Positions 8,556-16,412 are shown, counted from the first letter of the stretch. The stretch: 19,537 bases of DNA from CAZGAQ01 sp964523405 (GCA_964523405.1 CAZGAQ010000058.1:1-19537), one strand, 5' to 3'. Program-made: numbers and translations. Notes: generated from the sequence alone by a model not told the origin.

Positions 8556-9162
8556 CGGCCAGTTTTGCTGCGGCGCGAATAGCCGCGATGCCGGCAGGCT
8601 GACGGCTCGTCGACTTGGCGACGACTGGCGGCGCCGGGTCCCGGTGCACCAGGCCGCCGGTGCGTTAACGGAACCTCGGCCTTCGCCAGCCTGGTGCCAA
8701 GACGGCGGACGCCACCTCCGTGCGGCGTGTAGCGACAACGTCAATGGTCGCCGTGCAGACGGCGTAAGTGCCGGCAGCACGGCGAGTAAAGGCTGCCCGC
8801 ACGAAGCGGTGGACGATAGCGCCGTTTCGCGTGTATCGCCCGGTGGTGGGCGCCCGCGAAGAACTCCCAAGCCGTTGCGGGTCGTGGATCAGAACCGTCG
8901 GGTTCAGTGCCCGACGAGCTCTCATCGGCAGGAGTGTGCCATTACCATGGGGAAAGCCGTTGAGCGGCGCATCACGACGGTATCGATCCGGAGCATACTT
9001 GATAGGCGGCGATTGGGTCTGGCAACGGCGATCTCTTCTTTCGCGTTCGGATCTGACGTAACCGCCCGGGCGCCCGGCACGATCAAGCGCGCCGGGCGGT
9101 CTGCCGGTCGGAGTGCTAATAGCGTGTTTGGGTCGTCAATCGTTAACTGACCGAGACGCCGC
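8556..9162. other. Intergenic stretch without a convincing gene
   Basis: About 600 bp between the receiver-domain gene and the lectin-like lipoprotein gene. Frames are open on both strands, but none gives a product with recognisable motifs, regular hydrophobic pattern or a supported start. It may hold decayed sequence from the missing N-terminal part of the receiver gene, although I could not find kinase motifs in it. Near 9061-9100 there is a 9-bp inverted repeat (listed separately). Confidence 0.5.
9061..9100 (-). terminator. Weak candidate hairpin downstream of the lipoprotein gene
   Basis: ACCGCCCGG (9061-9069) and CCGGGCGGT (9092-9100) form a perfect 9-bp inverted repeat with a 22-base loop, 63 bases after the lipoprotein stop. 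No T run follows on either strand, so a standard intrinsic terminator is not supported; the position is the only other argument. Confidence 0.25.
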
Positions 9163-10773
9163 TTAGTGCCGAGCCTGGACAGTCACGGCAAAGGACCCAG
9201 AGTTGTTGTTCCATCCGAGGCCGTCTTGCGTGCCGATGAACAGGCGGGTCGCTCCTGACGGAATGTACACCTGCTGCTGCGCGCCCGATGATGTCAGGCC
9301 GTCACCGATGAAGAACGTCTGGCGGAGAATCGGGTTGAGCGTCAGATAGTCGCGCGCGGCCAGCGTACTGAAATCAAGCGTGCTCGGTGTCGATCCGCTC
9401 GGAATCACGTCGTTCAGGAACACGCCGATCAGGCAATCGACCGGTGCGATCAGGTCTGACATCGAGTGCTCAGCGCCTGCGTAATGGGAAACCATCTGCG
9501 AACTGCCTTCCGGCCCATAGGTTGATGCGCCAGGGTCATTGGCGACTTCTCCGGATACGTTAGACACCTCGATCCAGCCGCCCGCAGCCGCCGTGATCGA
9601 TACCAAGATAGGTGATTGCGCGGGAGCAGCATCCCCACCTGCCGCCGTAGTTCCGGCTGGCATACCCGCCAGCCACAGGTTTGACGTGCCGGGAATGCTT
9701 GCCTGTGAACCCTCGGAGCTGAGATCGTGGAATGTCACAGCAAAGGATCCAGAGTTGTTATTCCATCCGATGCCGTCTTGCGTACCGATGAACAGGCGGG
9801 TCGCTCCCGACGGAATGTACACCCGCTGCTGCGAGCTGGATGACGTCAGGCCGTCACCGATGAAAAACGTCTGCCGGAGAAGCGGATTGAGTGTGAGATA
9901 GTCTCGGGCAGCCAGCGTGCTAAAATCAAGCGTACTCGGTGCCGATCCGCTCGGAATCGCGTCGCCCAGGAAGACGCCGATCAGGCAATCGACCGGTGCG
10001 ATCAGGTCTGACATCGAGTGCTCAGCGCCTGCGTAATGGGAAACCATCTGCGAACTGCCTTCCGGCCCATAGGTTGATGCGCCAGGGTCATTGGCGACTT
10101 CTCCGGATACGTTAGACACCTCGATCCAGCCGCCCGCAGCCGCCGTGATCGATACCAAGATAGGTGATTGCGCGGGAGCAGCATCCCCACCTGCCGCCGT
10201 AGTTCCGGCTGGCATACCCGCCAGCCACAGGTTTGACGTGCCGGGAACGCTTACCTGCGGACCCGGGCAGTCCGGTGTATCGGCTACCTCGCACCCACAG
10301 TTGCCAGGACTCGTCTTGTTGGGGTCGTTGGGACAGCCATCCTGGCTGTCCGGGACTCCATCGCCGTCTGAGTCGGGACCGCCGCAGTCGGTCAAGACCG
10401 TCACCCGCACGGCATCTTCATCTGAGCCGCCGGAACCGTCTGATACCGTAACTGTAAACTCGTATATGCCGGCTGTCGCTGCTGTGAACTTGGCGGAAAT
10501 CGAGCCCGTTTGCGATAATTCGACCTGTGGGCCAAGTGTCTGTGTCCATTGATAACTCAACGAGTCACCGTCTGCGTCAGAGCTGCCCGCTGCGCTCAGT
10601 GTCACCGAGTCTCCGCTGCAGACCGTCTTGTCGGGACCGGCGTTGGCCTCGGGTACGCGGTTGTTCGGGTTGATCTGCGGCAAATCAATGGTTGGACAAC
10701 CGCCCGGCGCTACGGCCATGGCGATGCAGCAGATGAGCCCAATCGTGAGGTGGCCGGTTCTTAACGGGGTCAT
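9163..10773 (-). CDS. Surface lipoprotein with PKD-like, TSP3-like and two LecA-like domains
   Basis: The ATG at 10773 has a strong ribosome site (AAGGAG, 6 bases upstream) and gives 536 residues. The N-terminus has a hydrophobic signal segment ending in VAPGGC, so C26 may be lipidated, although the lipobox is imperfect. Residues about 43-127 form a PKD/REJ-like beta domain (ANAGPDKTV, GSSDADGDSLSYQW). Residues 133-171 contain a thrombospondin-3-like calcium motif (DSDGDGVPDSQDGCP). Then come two near-identical domains of 184-residue period (about 175-350 and 359-534). Each ends with an FIG(T)QDG...WNNNSGSFAVT pattern that resembles the calcium/galactose site of the PA-IL (LecA) lectin fold (YNDVPGTYGNNSGSF in LecA). 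I infer a cell-surface carbohydrate-binding lipoprotein; sugar binding is untested. It is divergent from the sigma/kinase pair. Confidence 0.82.
   Translation of the reverse strand: MTPLRTGHLTIGLICCIAMAVAPGGCPTIDLPQINPNNRVPEANAGPDKTVCSGDSVTLSAAGSSDADGDSLSYQWTQTLGPQVELSQTGSISAKFTAATAGIYEFTVTVSDGSGGSDEDAVRVTVLTDCGGPDSDGDGVPDSQDGCPNDPNKTSPGNCGCEVADTPDCPGPQVSVPGTSNLWLAGMPAGTTAAGGDAAPAQSPILVSITAAAGGWIEVSNVSGEVANDPGASTYGPEGSSQMVSHYAGAEHSMSDLIAPVDCLIGVFLGDAIPSGSAPSTLDFSTLAARDYLTLNPLLRQTFFIGDGLTSSSSQQRVYIPSGATRLFIGTQDGIGWNNNSGSFAVTFHDLSSEGSQASIPGTSNLWLAGMPAGTTAAGGDAAPAQSPILVSITAAAGGWIEVSNVSGEVANDPGASTYGPEGSSQMVSHYAGAEHSMSDLIAPVDCLIGVFLNDVIPSGSTPSTLDFSTLAARDYLTLNPILRQTFFIGDGLTSSGAQQQVYIPSGATRLFIGTQDGLGWNNNSGSFAVTVQARH
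9422..9695 (-). repeat. Tandem lectin-domain repeat, copy 2: 274-bp perfectly conserved block
   Basis: This block is identical, base for base in my hand alignment, to 9974-10247 (offset 552 bp, exactly 184 codons). It encodes the N-terminal half of the second lectin-like domain, from about PGTSNLWLAG to CLIGVF. The adjoining half of the repeat (9181-9421) differs from its counterpart at about 29 of 241 positions. Confidence 0.93.
9974..10247 (-). repeat. Tandem lectin-domain repeat, copy 1: 274-bp perfectly conserved block
   Basis: Partner of 9422-9695 in the same gene, in direct orientation. It encodes the N-terminal half of the first lectin-like domain. Identity ends sharply at both edges: T versus C at 9696/10248, and C versus G at 9421/9973. 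Confidence 0.93.
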
Positions 10774-11069
10774 GTCTGACTCCTTCTTCGCATGTTCCTG
10801 CATGTGCTGCCCGGACGACCAGTCGCCGGTGCTTCCAGGAGTGCGAGCGTGCTCCGCCGGCGCCGGGCGCACGAATCCGGAGCATCCGCGCCACCGCTCG
10901 CTCTGTGCGGCGCTCCCGCCGCCCATAACCCCCTTGTTGCCGGCGATTTGCGCTTGTGCCACGGGCGCGCTGGTCGGGGCCACCGGCCGATTTCGGGGTG
11001 CCCGGTCGGCCGGTAAAATGGGTTTGGTCAACAGCAGACCCACTGGACACGGTGAATGTGAGACCCTCT
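10774..11069. promoter_or_regulatory. Divergent control region of lipoprotein and sigma/kinase genes
   Basis: This 296-bp gap separates divergent genes and should hold the promoters for both. On the plus strand a TAAAAT hexamer (11014-11019) is a fair -10 match, with no clear -35 at the right distance. A 9-bp inverted repeat (10982-10990 and 11006-11014) directly abuts it. Frames are open through the gap but give no recognisable protein. Confidence 0.4.
10982..11014. promoter_or_regulatory. Interrupted 9-bp palindrome, candidate operator
   Basis: ACCGGCCGA and TCGGCCGGT are perfect inverted repeats separated by 15 bases. The right arm ends in the first base of a TAAAAT -10-like hexamer, about 55 bases before the sigma start. 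The geometry suits a dimeric repressor site or an RNA hairpin in the leader, but GC-rich sequence makes chance matches more likely. Confidence 0.35.
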
Positions 11070-11633
11070 ATGTCGGATCTGCCGACGCAGGTTACGACGC
11101 TTCTGCATGCCTTCGGCAACGGCGACGTTGGCGCAGCGGACCGGCTTATCCACGTCATCTACAACGAGTTGCACCGAGTTGCCCACGCCCTGATGGCGCG
11201 CGAAAAGCACCGGGGAGATCTGCAGACGACCGTGGTCGTGCACGAAGTATGCCTGCGTCTGGTGGCCGGCGACGCGGCTATTCTGCCAAAGAACCGGCGG
11301 CAGCTTTTTGGCTTCGCGGCAACAGCGATGCGCCAGTTTCTCGTTGACAACGCTCGTAAGAGAGACAGCCTCAAGCGCGGTGGCGGCCGGGCCCCGGGCG
11401 AGTTGATTGACGAGCCGGCCTTTCCCGATCGGGATCCGGCCGAGGTACTTGCGCTGCACGAGGCACTCGACAGGCTTGGGCAGTGGGATGCGCGGCTGGT
11501 CCAACTTGTTGAGCTACGGTACTACGCCGGCCTGACCGTCGATGAGGTGGCTGAAGTGTTGGAATGCTCGCCGCGACAGGTCGACAAGGACTGGAGCTAT
11601 GTCCGGACATGGATGCGGCGCGAACTTGGATAA
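11070..11633 (+). CDS. ECF sigma factor, Sigma70_ECF (Sig-70_X6) type
   Basis: The 187-residue product matches the ECF group common in Planctomycetota and Acidobacteria (Pfam Sigma70_ECF / TIGR02999 as I recognise it). Region 2 includes YNELHRVAHALMARE, LQTTVVVHEVCLRL, and RRQLFGFAATAMRQFLVDNARKR. Region 4 includes RLVQLVELRYYAGLTVDEVAEVLECSPRQVDKDW in consecutive parts. The ATG at 11070 is followed at once by the conserved N-terminus; its ribosome site is weak. No anti-sigma factor is adjacent. Instead a Ser/Thr kinase follows after 89 bp, an arrangement known in this phylum, where the kinase is thought to control the sigma factor by phosphorylation. Confidence 0.92.
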   Translation: MSDLPTQVTTLLHAFGNGDVGAADRLIHVIYNELHRVAHALMAREKHRGDLQTTVVVHEVCLRLVAGDAAILPKNRRQLFGFAATAMRQFLVDNARKRDSLKRGGGRAPGELIDEPAFPDRDPAEVLALHEALDRLGQWDARLVQLVELRYYAGLTVDEVAEVLECSPRQVDKDWSYVRTWMRRELG

Positions 11634-11722
11634 GTACCCACGGCAGCAAGATCGCGTGCGGTCGCAGGTGGCCGCATGCGTCTGACTCGTATGCGGTTTT
11701 CACCGCGAACAGGACCTCACCG

Positions 11723-13984
11723 GTGACCTCCGAACGATGGCAGCGCGTCCGGCGCGTGTTTGAGCAGGCCCTCGAGACGCCTAAAGGGAACCGAACGGCA
11801 CTGCTAAACGAGGTCTGTGGCGGCGACACAGAGCTGCGGGCGGAGGTGGAATCGCTGCTTCAACACCACGGGCGGCTGGACGACAGTTTCCTCGAACCAC
11901 GTGGTGTCAAACTGCGACTTGAGGCGGGCAGGTCAGAATCTTGGACGCAATCACTGATCGGTCGAAAAATAGGCCAATATACGGTAGCCCGGCTAATCGG
12001 CTGCGGCGGCATGGGATGCGTCTTTGAGGCACGGCAGGAGCGCCCTGCTCGAGCGGTCGCGCTCAAGGTCCTGCAGCCAGGCTTCTCGATGTCAGCAGCA
12101 CTTGCTCGATTTCGCCTGGAGCCGGAGGTGCTTGGGCTGTTCCAACACCCCAACATCGCCCAGGTGTTCGAAGCAGGTGTCCACGAGGACGAGAGCGGGG
12201 CAATCCCGTATTTCGCAATGGAATACCTGCCTGCGGCCCAGGCAATAACGGATTACGCGGACCAGCACAAGCTCGGTATCCGCCAACGAGTGGCCCTGTT
12301 CGCCGCCGTGTGCGACGCTGCTCACCACGCCCATCAGCACGGCGTCATCCACCGAGACTTCAAACCGGCCAACCTGCTCGTGGACTCTGCGGGCACTCCG
12401 AAAGTGATTGACTTCGGTGTCGCCCGAGCCATCAACAAGGACATCGTCCAAACGACGATTACGTCGGCGACGGGGCTGTTGGTCGGCACGGTGCAGTACA
12501 TGAGTCCGGAGCAATGCGACGGCGATCCGCACAAAATCGACATTCGCAGCGATGTGTATTCCCTTGGTGTCGTTCTGTATGAATTACTCACCGGGGCATT
12601 ACCTTACAAGGTCGAAGGCAAAAGCGCCTGTGCGGTCGCGGTCGCGATCAAGGAGGCCGAGCCATACCGCCCACCGCTCCGAATGCGGGGGCTTCGGGGT
12701 GACCTCGAGACAATTGTACTCAAGGCTCTGGAAAAGCGGTGCGAGCGACGTTACCAGTCGGTCGGCGACCTAGTCCGTGACCTGCGACATTGGCTGGCAC
12801 GCGAGCCCATCGAGGCTTGTCCGCCCACCATGTGGGTACGTTGGGTGCGCTGGGTCATGCGACACCCGACGACTGCCACAGTAGGAATCTGTCTGATGCT
12901 GGCCGGCGCGATCATCGGTGGAGCGCTTGTCTCCGTGTGGTATCTTCGCTCCCGACCGGCCTACTTCTGCGTGGAACCTGATGGTTCGGCTGTGTGGCTT
13001 GCGTCGCACGGTGGCAGCCCTCTGATTCGCTGGCAGTTCGCGAGCCCGGGCAGGAATGTGGTCCTTGCTCACATTTGTGAAACAACGCCTGCAGTTCGGG
13101 AGCGTCTGGCGGTCGTCGCTTTCTCGAACCGTCCGCTCGACCCCGCAGTTGAGCCCTTGTCTGTATACCGCGTTGACCGCGACTATAGGACCGCATATTG
13201 GAAGGGCACATTCTCACCAGAGAACCTGCCGGCGGTTCCATCCAGCGGCGATGCTCCTCTGTCCAGCGAGGCGATGGCGGTTCACTGCGCGACCGGCGCC
13301 GATGTGTTTGATGATCCGGGGGACGAACTGATCGTTGTGCACCAGCACGGCGGCCGCACACATAGTGCGATTCGTGTGTACCGCGTGGACGACGGTGCGG
13401 TGTTGTATCAGATATGGGTGGATGCTTCCATACACGACGTCTACTGGCTGTCCAGGCCGCGTCTCCTCGTGTGTGCGGGTGTTAGCGGAACGCACACGTG
13501 GCTGGACCGCGGTGTACGAGCCATTGGCCATCCCGCGGTGGTGTTCGCCATACGCCCGGTCCGAAGCTTCTGCGAGCCCTCATATCTGGCCCAAGAGCAA
13601 AGCGAATGGAACACAGTTAACCCGAGCCTCGCTCCCGTGTGGTATCGGTGCATTCTTCCCAATCACTCAGTCGTGCCCTGGCAGCTGGATCTAGCGCAGG
13701 ATGTCTGGACAGATGACCATTTCACGTTGAGTATGCTCTTCCTAAACGACATGAGCAAGTTCTGGCAGGGTTTCACGGGTTCGGCAACAGCCCCCGAATT
13801 CCACTGGATACTGGACGCTAGTGGTAATACTGTGGGCTCGCCTGTGGCCGGCGAACTCTACCAATTCTATGAGGCTTCCTGGCCCAGCAATGATCCTTGC
13901 TCTCTACCACCCATTAGAGAGTGGCAGATGCTGGACTACCTTCCGCCAGTGACAACATCGTCCACGGAGCTTTCCGGGCCGTGA
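11723..13984 (+). CDS. Transmembrane Ser/Thr protein kinase with large extracytoplasmic domain
   Basis: The GTG at 11723 has AGGA 8 bases upstream and begins the SERWQRVRRVFEQALE segment usual for planctomycete kinases, giving 753 residues. The Hanks-type kinase domain spans about 87-360: glycine loop GCGGMG (93-98), lysine K115 in VALKVL, catalytic HRD with D212 in VIHRDFKPAN, DFG at 230-232 and GTVQYMSPEQ in place of the APE region. All catalytic residues are present, so it should be active. A membrane span lies at about 384-408. The remaining 345 residues should be outside the cytoplasm and contain no TPR or clear WD40 repeats; a segment with DVFDDPGDELIVVH and SAIRVYRVDDG resembles FG-GAP/VCBS-type propeller blades. 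The gene is probably co-transcribed with the sigma factor just upstream. The signal it senses is unknown. Confidence 0.9.
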   Translation: MTSERWQRVRRVFEQALETPKGNRTALLNEVCGGDTELRAEVESLLQHHGRLDDSFLEPRGVKLRLEAGRSESWTQSLIGRKIGQYTVARLIGCGGMGCVFEARQERPARAVALKVLQPGFSMSAALARFRLEPEVLGLFQHPNIAQVFEAGVHEDESGAIPYFAMEYLPAAQAITDYADQHKLGIRQRVALFAAVCDAAHHAHQHGVIHRDFKPANLLVDSAGTPKVIDFGVARAINKDIVQTTITSATGLLVGTVQYMSPEQCDGDPHKIDIRSDVYSLGVVLYELLTGALPYKVEGKSACAVAVAIKEAEPYRPPLRMRGLRGDLETIVLKALEKRCERRYQSVGDLVRDLRHWLAREPIEACPPTMWVRWVRWVMRHPTTATVGICLMLAGAIIGGALVSVWYLRSRPAYFCVEPDGSAVWLASHGGSPLIRWQFASPGRNVVLAHICETTPAVRERLAVVAFSNRPLDPAVEPLSVYRVDRDYRTAYWKGTFSPENLPAVPSSGDAPLSSEAMAVHCATGADVFDDPGDELIVVHQHGGRTHSAIRVYRVDDGAVLYQIWVDASIHDVYWLSRPRLLVCAGVSGTHTWLDRGVRAIGHPAVVFAIRPVRSFCEPSYLAQEQSEWNTVNPSLAPVWYRCILPNHSVVPWQLDLAQDVWTDDHFTLSMLFLNDMSKFWQGFTGSATAPEFHWILDASGNTVGSPVAGELYQFYEASWPSNDPCSLPPIREWQMLDYLPPVTTSSTELSGP

Positions 13985-14408
13985 TGTGCATGCCGTGCGC
14001 CTGCCCAGTGTGCGGCACAGGATCACGACGTCGGGCTCTCAAGAATCGGATGCGGGCGTCGCGGCGAGGGGCCCGCGCTTCCCCGAGGAGATGCATGGTG
14101 GCATGGAATCGGCGAATCTGTGGAGCATGGGTAGTGCGACCTACGTGAAATACTTGATCGTGATTGAAGTGTCGGCCAGGAATGTCAGTTCACAAGTTCA
14201 CAAGCGGACGTGTGCTGCTGGAAGTGATCGCTGTAACGATGGTGTTCACGGATCGGCTGTCCGATAAGCGCCCCCGCAATGTGCTGCGGCAGCGGTGCGC
14301 CCGCGGAGTGCCGCGCGGCGTGCTCGCGCGGCGTGCTCGCGCGAGTCGGATCGGTTTTCCGGCGGGCGCGCTGTCGCGGCGCGGCGGGGCGTCTATGCTT
14401 ATCAGGCA
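13985..14408. other. Intergenic stretch with short repeats, no convincing gene
   Basis: About 420 bp between the kinase and the phosphoesterase gene. Short open frames have no recognisable motifs or good starts. The stretch contains an 8-bp tandem repeat (TTCACAAG twice, 14189-14204), a small hairpin (ATCGG-CTGT-CCGAT, 14252-14265) and a 13-bp tandem repeat (14313-14343). A TATGCT hexamer at 14394-14399 is a weak -10 candidate for the downstream gene. Confidence 0.45.
14313..14343. repeat. 13-bp GC-rich tandem repeat
   Basis: GCGCGGCGTGCTC occurs twice head to tail (14313-14325 and 14326-14338), followed by a partial third unit (GCGCG). It lies about 70-95 bases before the phosphoesterase start. 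It may be replication slippage; no function is evident. Confidence 0.75.
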
Positions 14409-15731
14409 ATGAGCGTCTTTCTGCTGATCATCTTCAGCCTGCCCGTGCTGGCGCTGCTCTGGTGGCGCTGGGCCGACGGGCGCCTGCGCGGTCTTGGTCT
14501 GCCCGGCGTCCGCCGCGGGCGAATCCTGCTGGCTTTCTTCATGTTGGGCACGCTTGCCCTCTACGCATGGGTCATCCTCGCACGCCGTTTCGGCCTGCCC
14601 GGCACCATCCCCACGGTCTTGCTGGGTCTGTGCTACATCTGGCATCTGCTGGTGCTGCCACTCGCGGTGCTGCTGCTGGCGGGGGGTGGCGTGTTGTGGG
14701 GGGTGAGCCGCGCGGCTGTTGGACTTGTGTGCCGGACCGAACGCCGAGCGCAGTCGGGGGAGACCGGACCGCCCGGCGACGCGGCAACCGATCCGAGCGG
14801 CCCCGCAGAGTCAGTCAGTGGTGCTTCGGCCGCCGACCCGCCGGAGCCCGCCGAGGCCGCGTCAGCCACGCCGGCGGCGCTAACCCGCCGGCAATTGCTG
14901 GCCGCTGCTTGCGTCGCCCTGCCGCCGGTGACCGCCGTCGGGGGGCAAGCCTACGCCCTGTTTCAGTTGCGCACTTTCCGCATTCGGCCGCTGGAAATCT
15001 GGCTGCCCGCGTTGCCTCCCGCGCTGGACGGGCTGACGATTGCCCACGTCAGCGACGTGCACGTGGGGCGCTTCACGGGCGCCACGGTGCTGCGCGCGCT
15101 GGTCGCCCGGACGCGTGCCCTGCAGGCCGACTTGGTGCTGTTTACCGGCGACCTGATTGATCACGCGCTGGCGGATCTGCCGGACGGTGTGGCCGCGTTA
15201 CGCCAACTCGCCCCGCCGGAGCGGCTGTACCTGGTCGAAGGCAACCACGATCTGTTCGAGAGCCGTGCCGAGTTTGAGCGCCAGGTCCGCGCTGCGGGTC
15301 TGAACCTCCTGCTCAATGAGTCCGCGACGGTGGTGTTGCGCGGTCAGCGCGTGCAACTTTTGGGGCTGCGCTGGGGCCGCCCCGATGGTTCGTATGGGGC
15401 GCGCTTTGAGGAACAGCTCGAGCGGGTGCTGCCGCTGCGCGATCCGGCTGCGTTCCCCATCCTGCTGGCGCATCATCCGCACGTGTTTGATGCAGCGGCC
15501 GCAGCGGGGTTGCCGCTGACGCTCTCGGGGCACACGCATGGCGGACAGCTCATGCTGACCGAGCGTGTCGGGGCGGGACCGGTGCTGTTCAAGTACTGCT
15601 CGGGCCTGTATCGCCGGGGCGCGGCGGCACTGGTCGTGTCCAATGGTGTGGGGAACTGGTTTCCGTTGCGGATTCATGCGCCGGCGGAGGTGCTGCATCT
15701 GACGCTGCGGGCGGGGACGGGGGTAACATAG
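14409..15731 (+). CDS. Membrane-anchored calcineurin-like metallophosphoesterase
   Basis: The 440-residue product starts at an ATG directly before a hydrophobic segment. The first 105 residues hold three likely membrane spans (about 2-18, 39-58, 68-98). An Ala/Pro-rich, Ser-rich linker (about 108-155) follows, then a TRRQLLAAACVALPP segment that could be a fourth span. The catalytic domain fills the C-terminal 240 residues and has all five metallophosphoesterase motifs in order: DVHVG (D-x-H), GDLID, GNHD, AHHP and GHTHGG. This layout is like the YkuE branch of the superfamily, which acts on phosphoesters at or near the membrane and uses two metal ions. The substrate cannot be told from sequence. 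No partner gene is adjacent; the gene converges on the toxin/immunity cluster. Confidence 0.88.
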   Translation: MSVFLLIIFSLPVLALLWWRWADGRLRGLGLPGVRRGRILLAFFMLGTLALYAWVILARRFGLPGTIPTVLLGLCYIWHLLVLPLAVLLLAGGGVLWGVSRAAVGLVCRTERRAQSGETGPPGDAATDPSGPAESVSGASAADPPEPAEAASATPAALTRRQLLAAACVALPPVTAVGGQAYALFQLRTFRIRPLEIWLPALPPALDGLTIAHVSDVHVGRFTGATVLRALVARTRALQADLVLFTGDLIDHALADLPDGVAALRQLAPPERLYLVEGNHDLFESRAEFERQVRAAGLNLLLNESATVVLRGQRVQLLGLRWGRPDGSYGARFEEQLERVLPLRDPAAFPILLAHHPHVFDAAAAAGLPLTLSGHTHGGQLMLTERVGAGPVLFKYCSGLYRRGAAALVVSNGVGNWFPLRIHAPAEVLHLTLRAGTGVT

Positions 15732-15753
15732 GAGGCCCAGTCAGCCGCTGGCG

Positions 15754-15803
15754 GTTTTCACGTCTGTTTCCGGCGATCGTCGTCTATCCGCGGGGCTGTC
15801 GAC
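15754..15803 (+). repeat. Imperfect 50-bp direct repeat, left copy
   Basis: This segment matches 19488-19537 at 44 of 50 positions in the same orientation, starting GTTTTCACG and ending CTATCCGCGGGGCTGTCGAC. A further short AGCCGC match lies just upstream of both copies (15743 and 19474) with a small indel between. The two copies bracket the whole Rhs/immunity cluster. Confidence 0.85.
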
Positions 15804-15923
15804 ATTTTGGACCTGCCCGAGCTGGACCTGCGCGCTAGCGGGCACCGTGCTTCGATCCGTCAGGCTGAGCCTGCGCGACGTCCTTCAATCCGATCTGCCT
15901 CAGGGCGATCAGGACGTCATGGG

Positions 15924-16412
15924 CTACACGAAGAGCATCCCGTAGGCACTCCGGTAGACGTGAGCGTCAGTCAATTGATGTCGTAGCAGATACGCCAGGC
16001 GGCTACGGACGATCTGGATCAGGTCGGACCAAACCGAGCCGCAGGCGGTGCACACTTTGGCGCCCGTTTCCCGATCGCCCCGCATGATGACGTGATGCAG
16101 CGAGCAGCAGGTCACGTACTGGGAAATAGGTTCATCATCCACCGTCACGCATTTACCCATCACAAAGCCCTGCCAGGCATCCCCAAGGGCGGTGATGAAC
16201 TCCCGGCAGTAGATGGGCACGGCCGCACGGAACGGCAGGCCACTCGTAATGCGGCGACTGGGCGTGTCGAGCAGGGTCACCGTCACTGGGCGGGAGTACC
16301 ATTCCGGCCGGATCACGCAACAGTGCGGGCAGATGGTCCGGCCGAGTGCCTGGGTGCGCCAGTACAGGGATGCGTCGAAGGCGGACTTGGCGGTCAAGCG
16401 GATGAGGAACAT
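15924..16412 (-). CDS. Cys-rich small protein, candidate immunity protein
   Basis: The 162-residue product starts at an ATG at 16412 with an AAGGG 5-6 bases upstream; the longer open frame beyond it only shadows the neighbouring gene. It has nine cysteines, including CPHC (28-31) and CTAC followed by G (121-124), which look like two zinc knuckles. Further cysteines are C69, C88, C102 and C103, and there is a His pair at 106-107. No signal peptide or membrane span is present, so it is probably cytoplasmic. The paired CxxC pattern recalls the double-CXXCG proteins found as immunity factors in myxobacterial toxin loci, but I cannot confirm homology. It is the last gene of the minus-strand run behind the Rhs toxin gene, 121 bp after the previous stop. 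A role in immunity is inferred mainly from position. Confidence 0.68.
   Translation of the reverse strand: MFLIRLTAKSAFDASLYWRTQALGRTICPHCCVIRPEWYSRPVTVTLLDTPSRRITSGLPFRAAVPIYCREFITALGDAWQGFVMGKCVTVDDEPISQYVTCCSLHHVIMRGDRETGAKVCTACGSVWSDLIQIVRSRLAYLLRHQLTDAHVYRSAYGMLFV

Noticed and set aside
8644..9150. Plus-strand open frame of 168 codons in the gap before the lipoprotein gene
   Set aside because: It starts opposite the upstream extension of the receiver frame, and has no ribosome site, motif or regular hydrophobic pattern.
10774..11043. N-terminal extension of the lectin-like lipoprotein
   Set aside because: The extension has no features, and the internal ATG at 10773 has a strong AAGGAG site followed at once by a signal peptide.
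10628..11347. Plus-strand open frame of 239 codons spanning the divergent region
   Set aside because: It overlaps two well-supported genes and its product has no recognisable feature.
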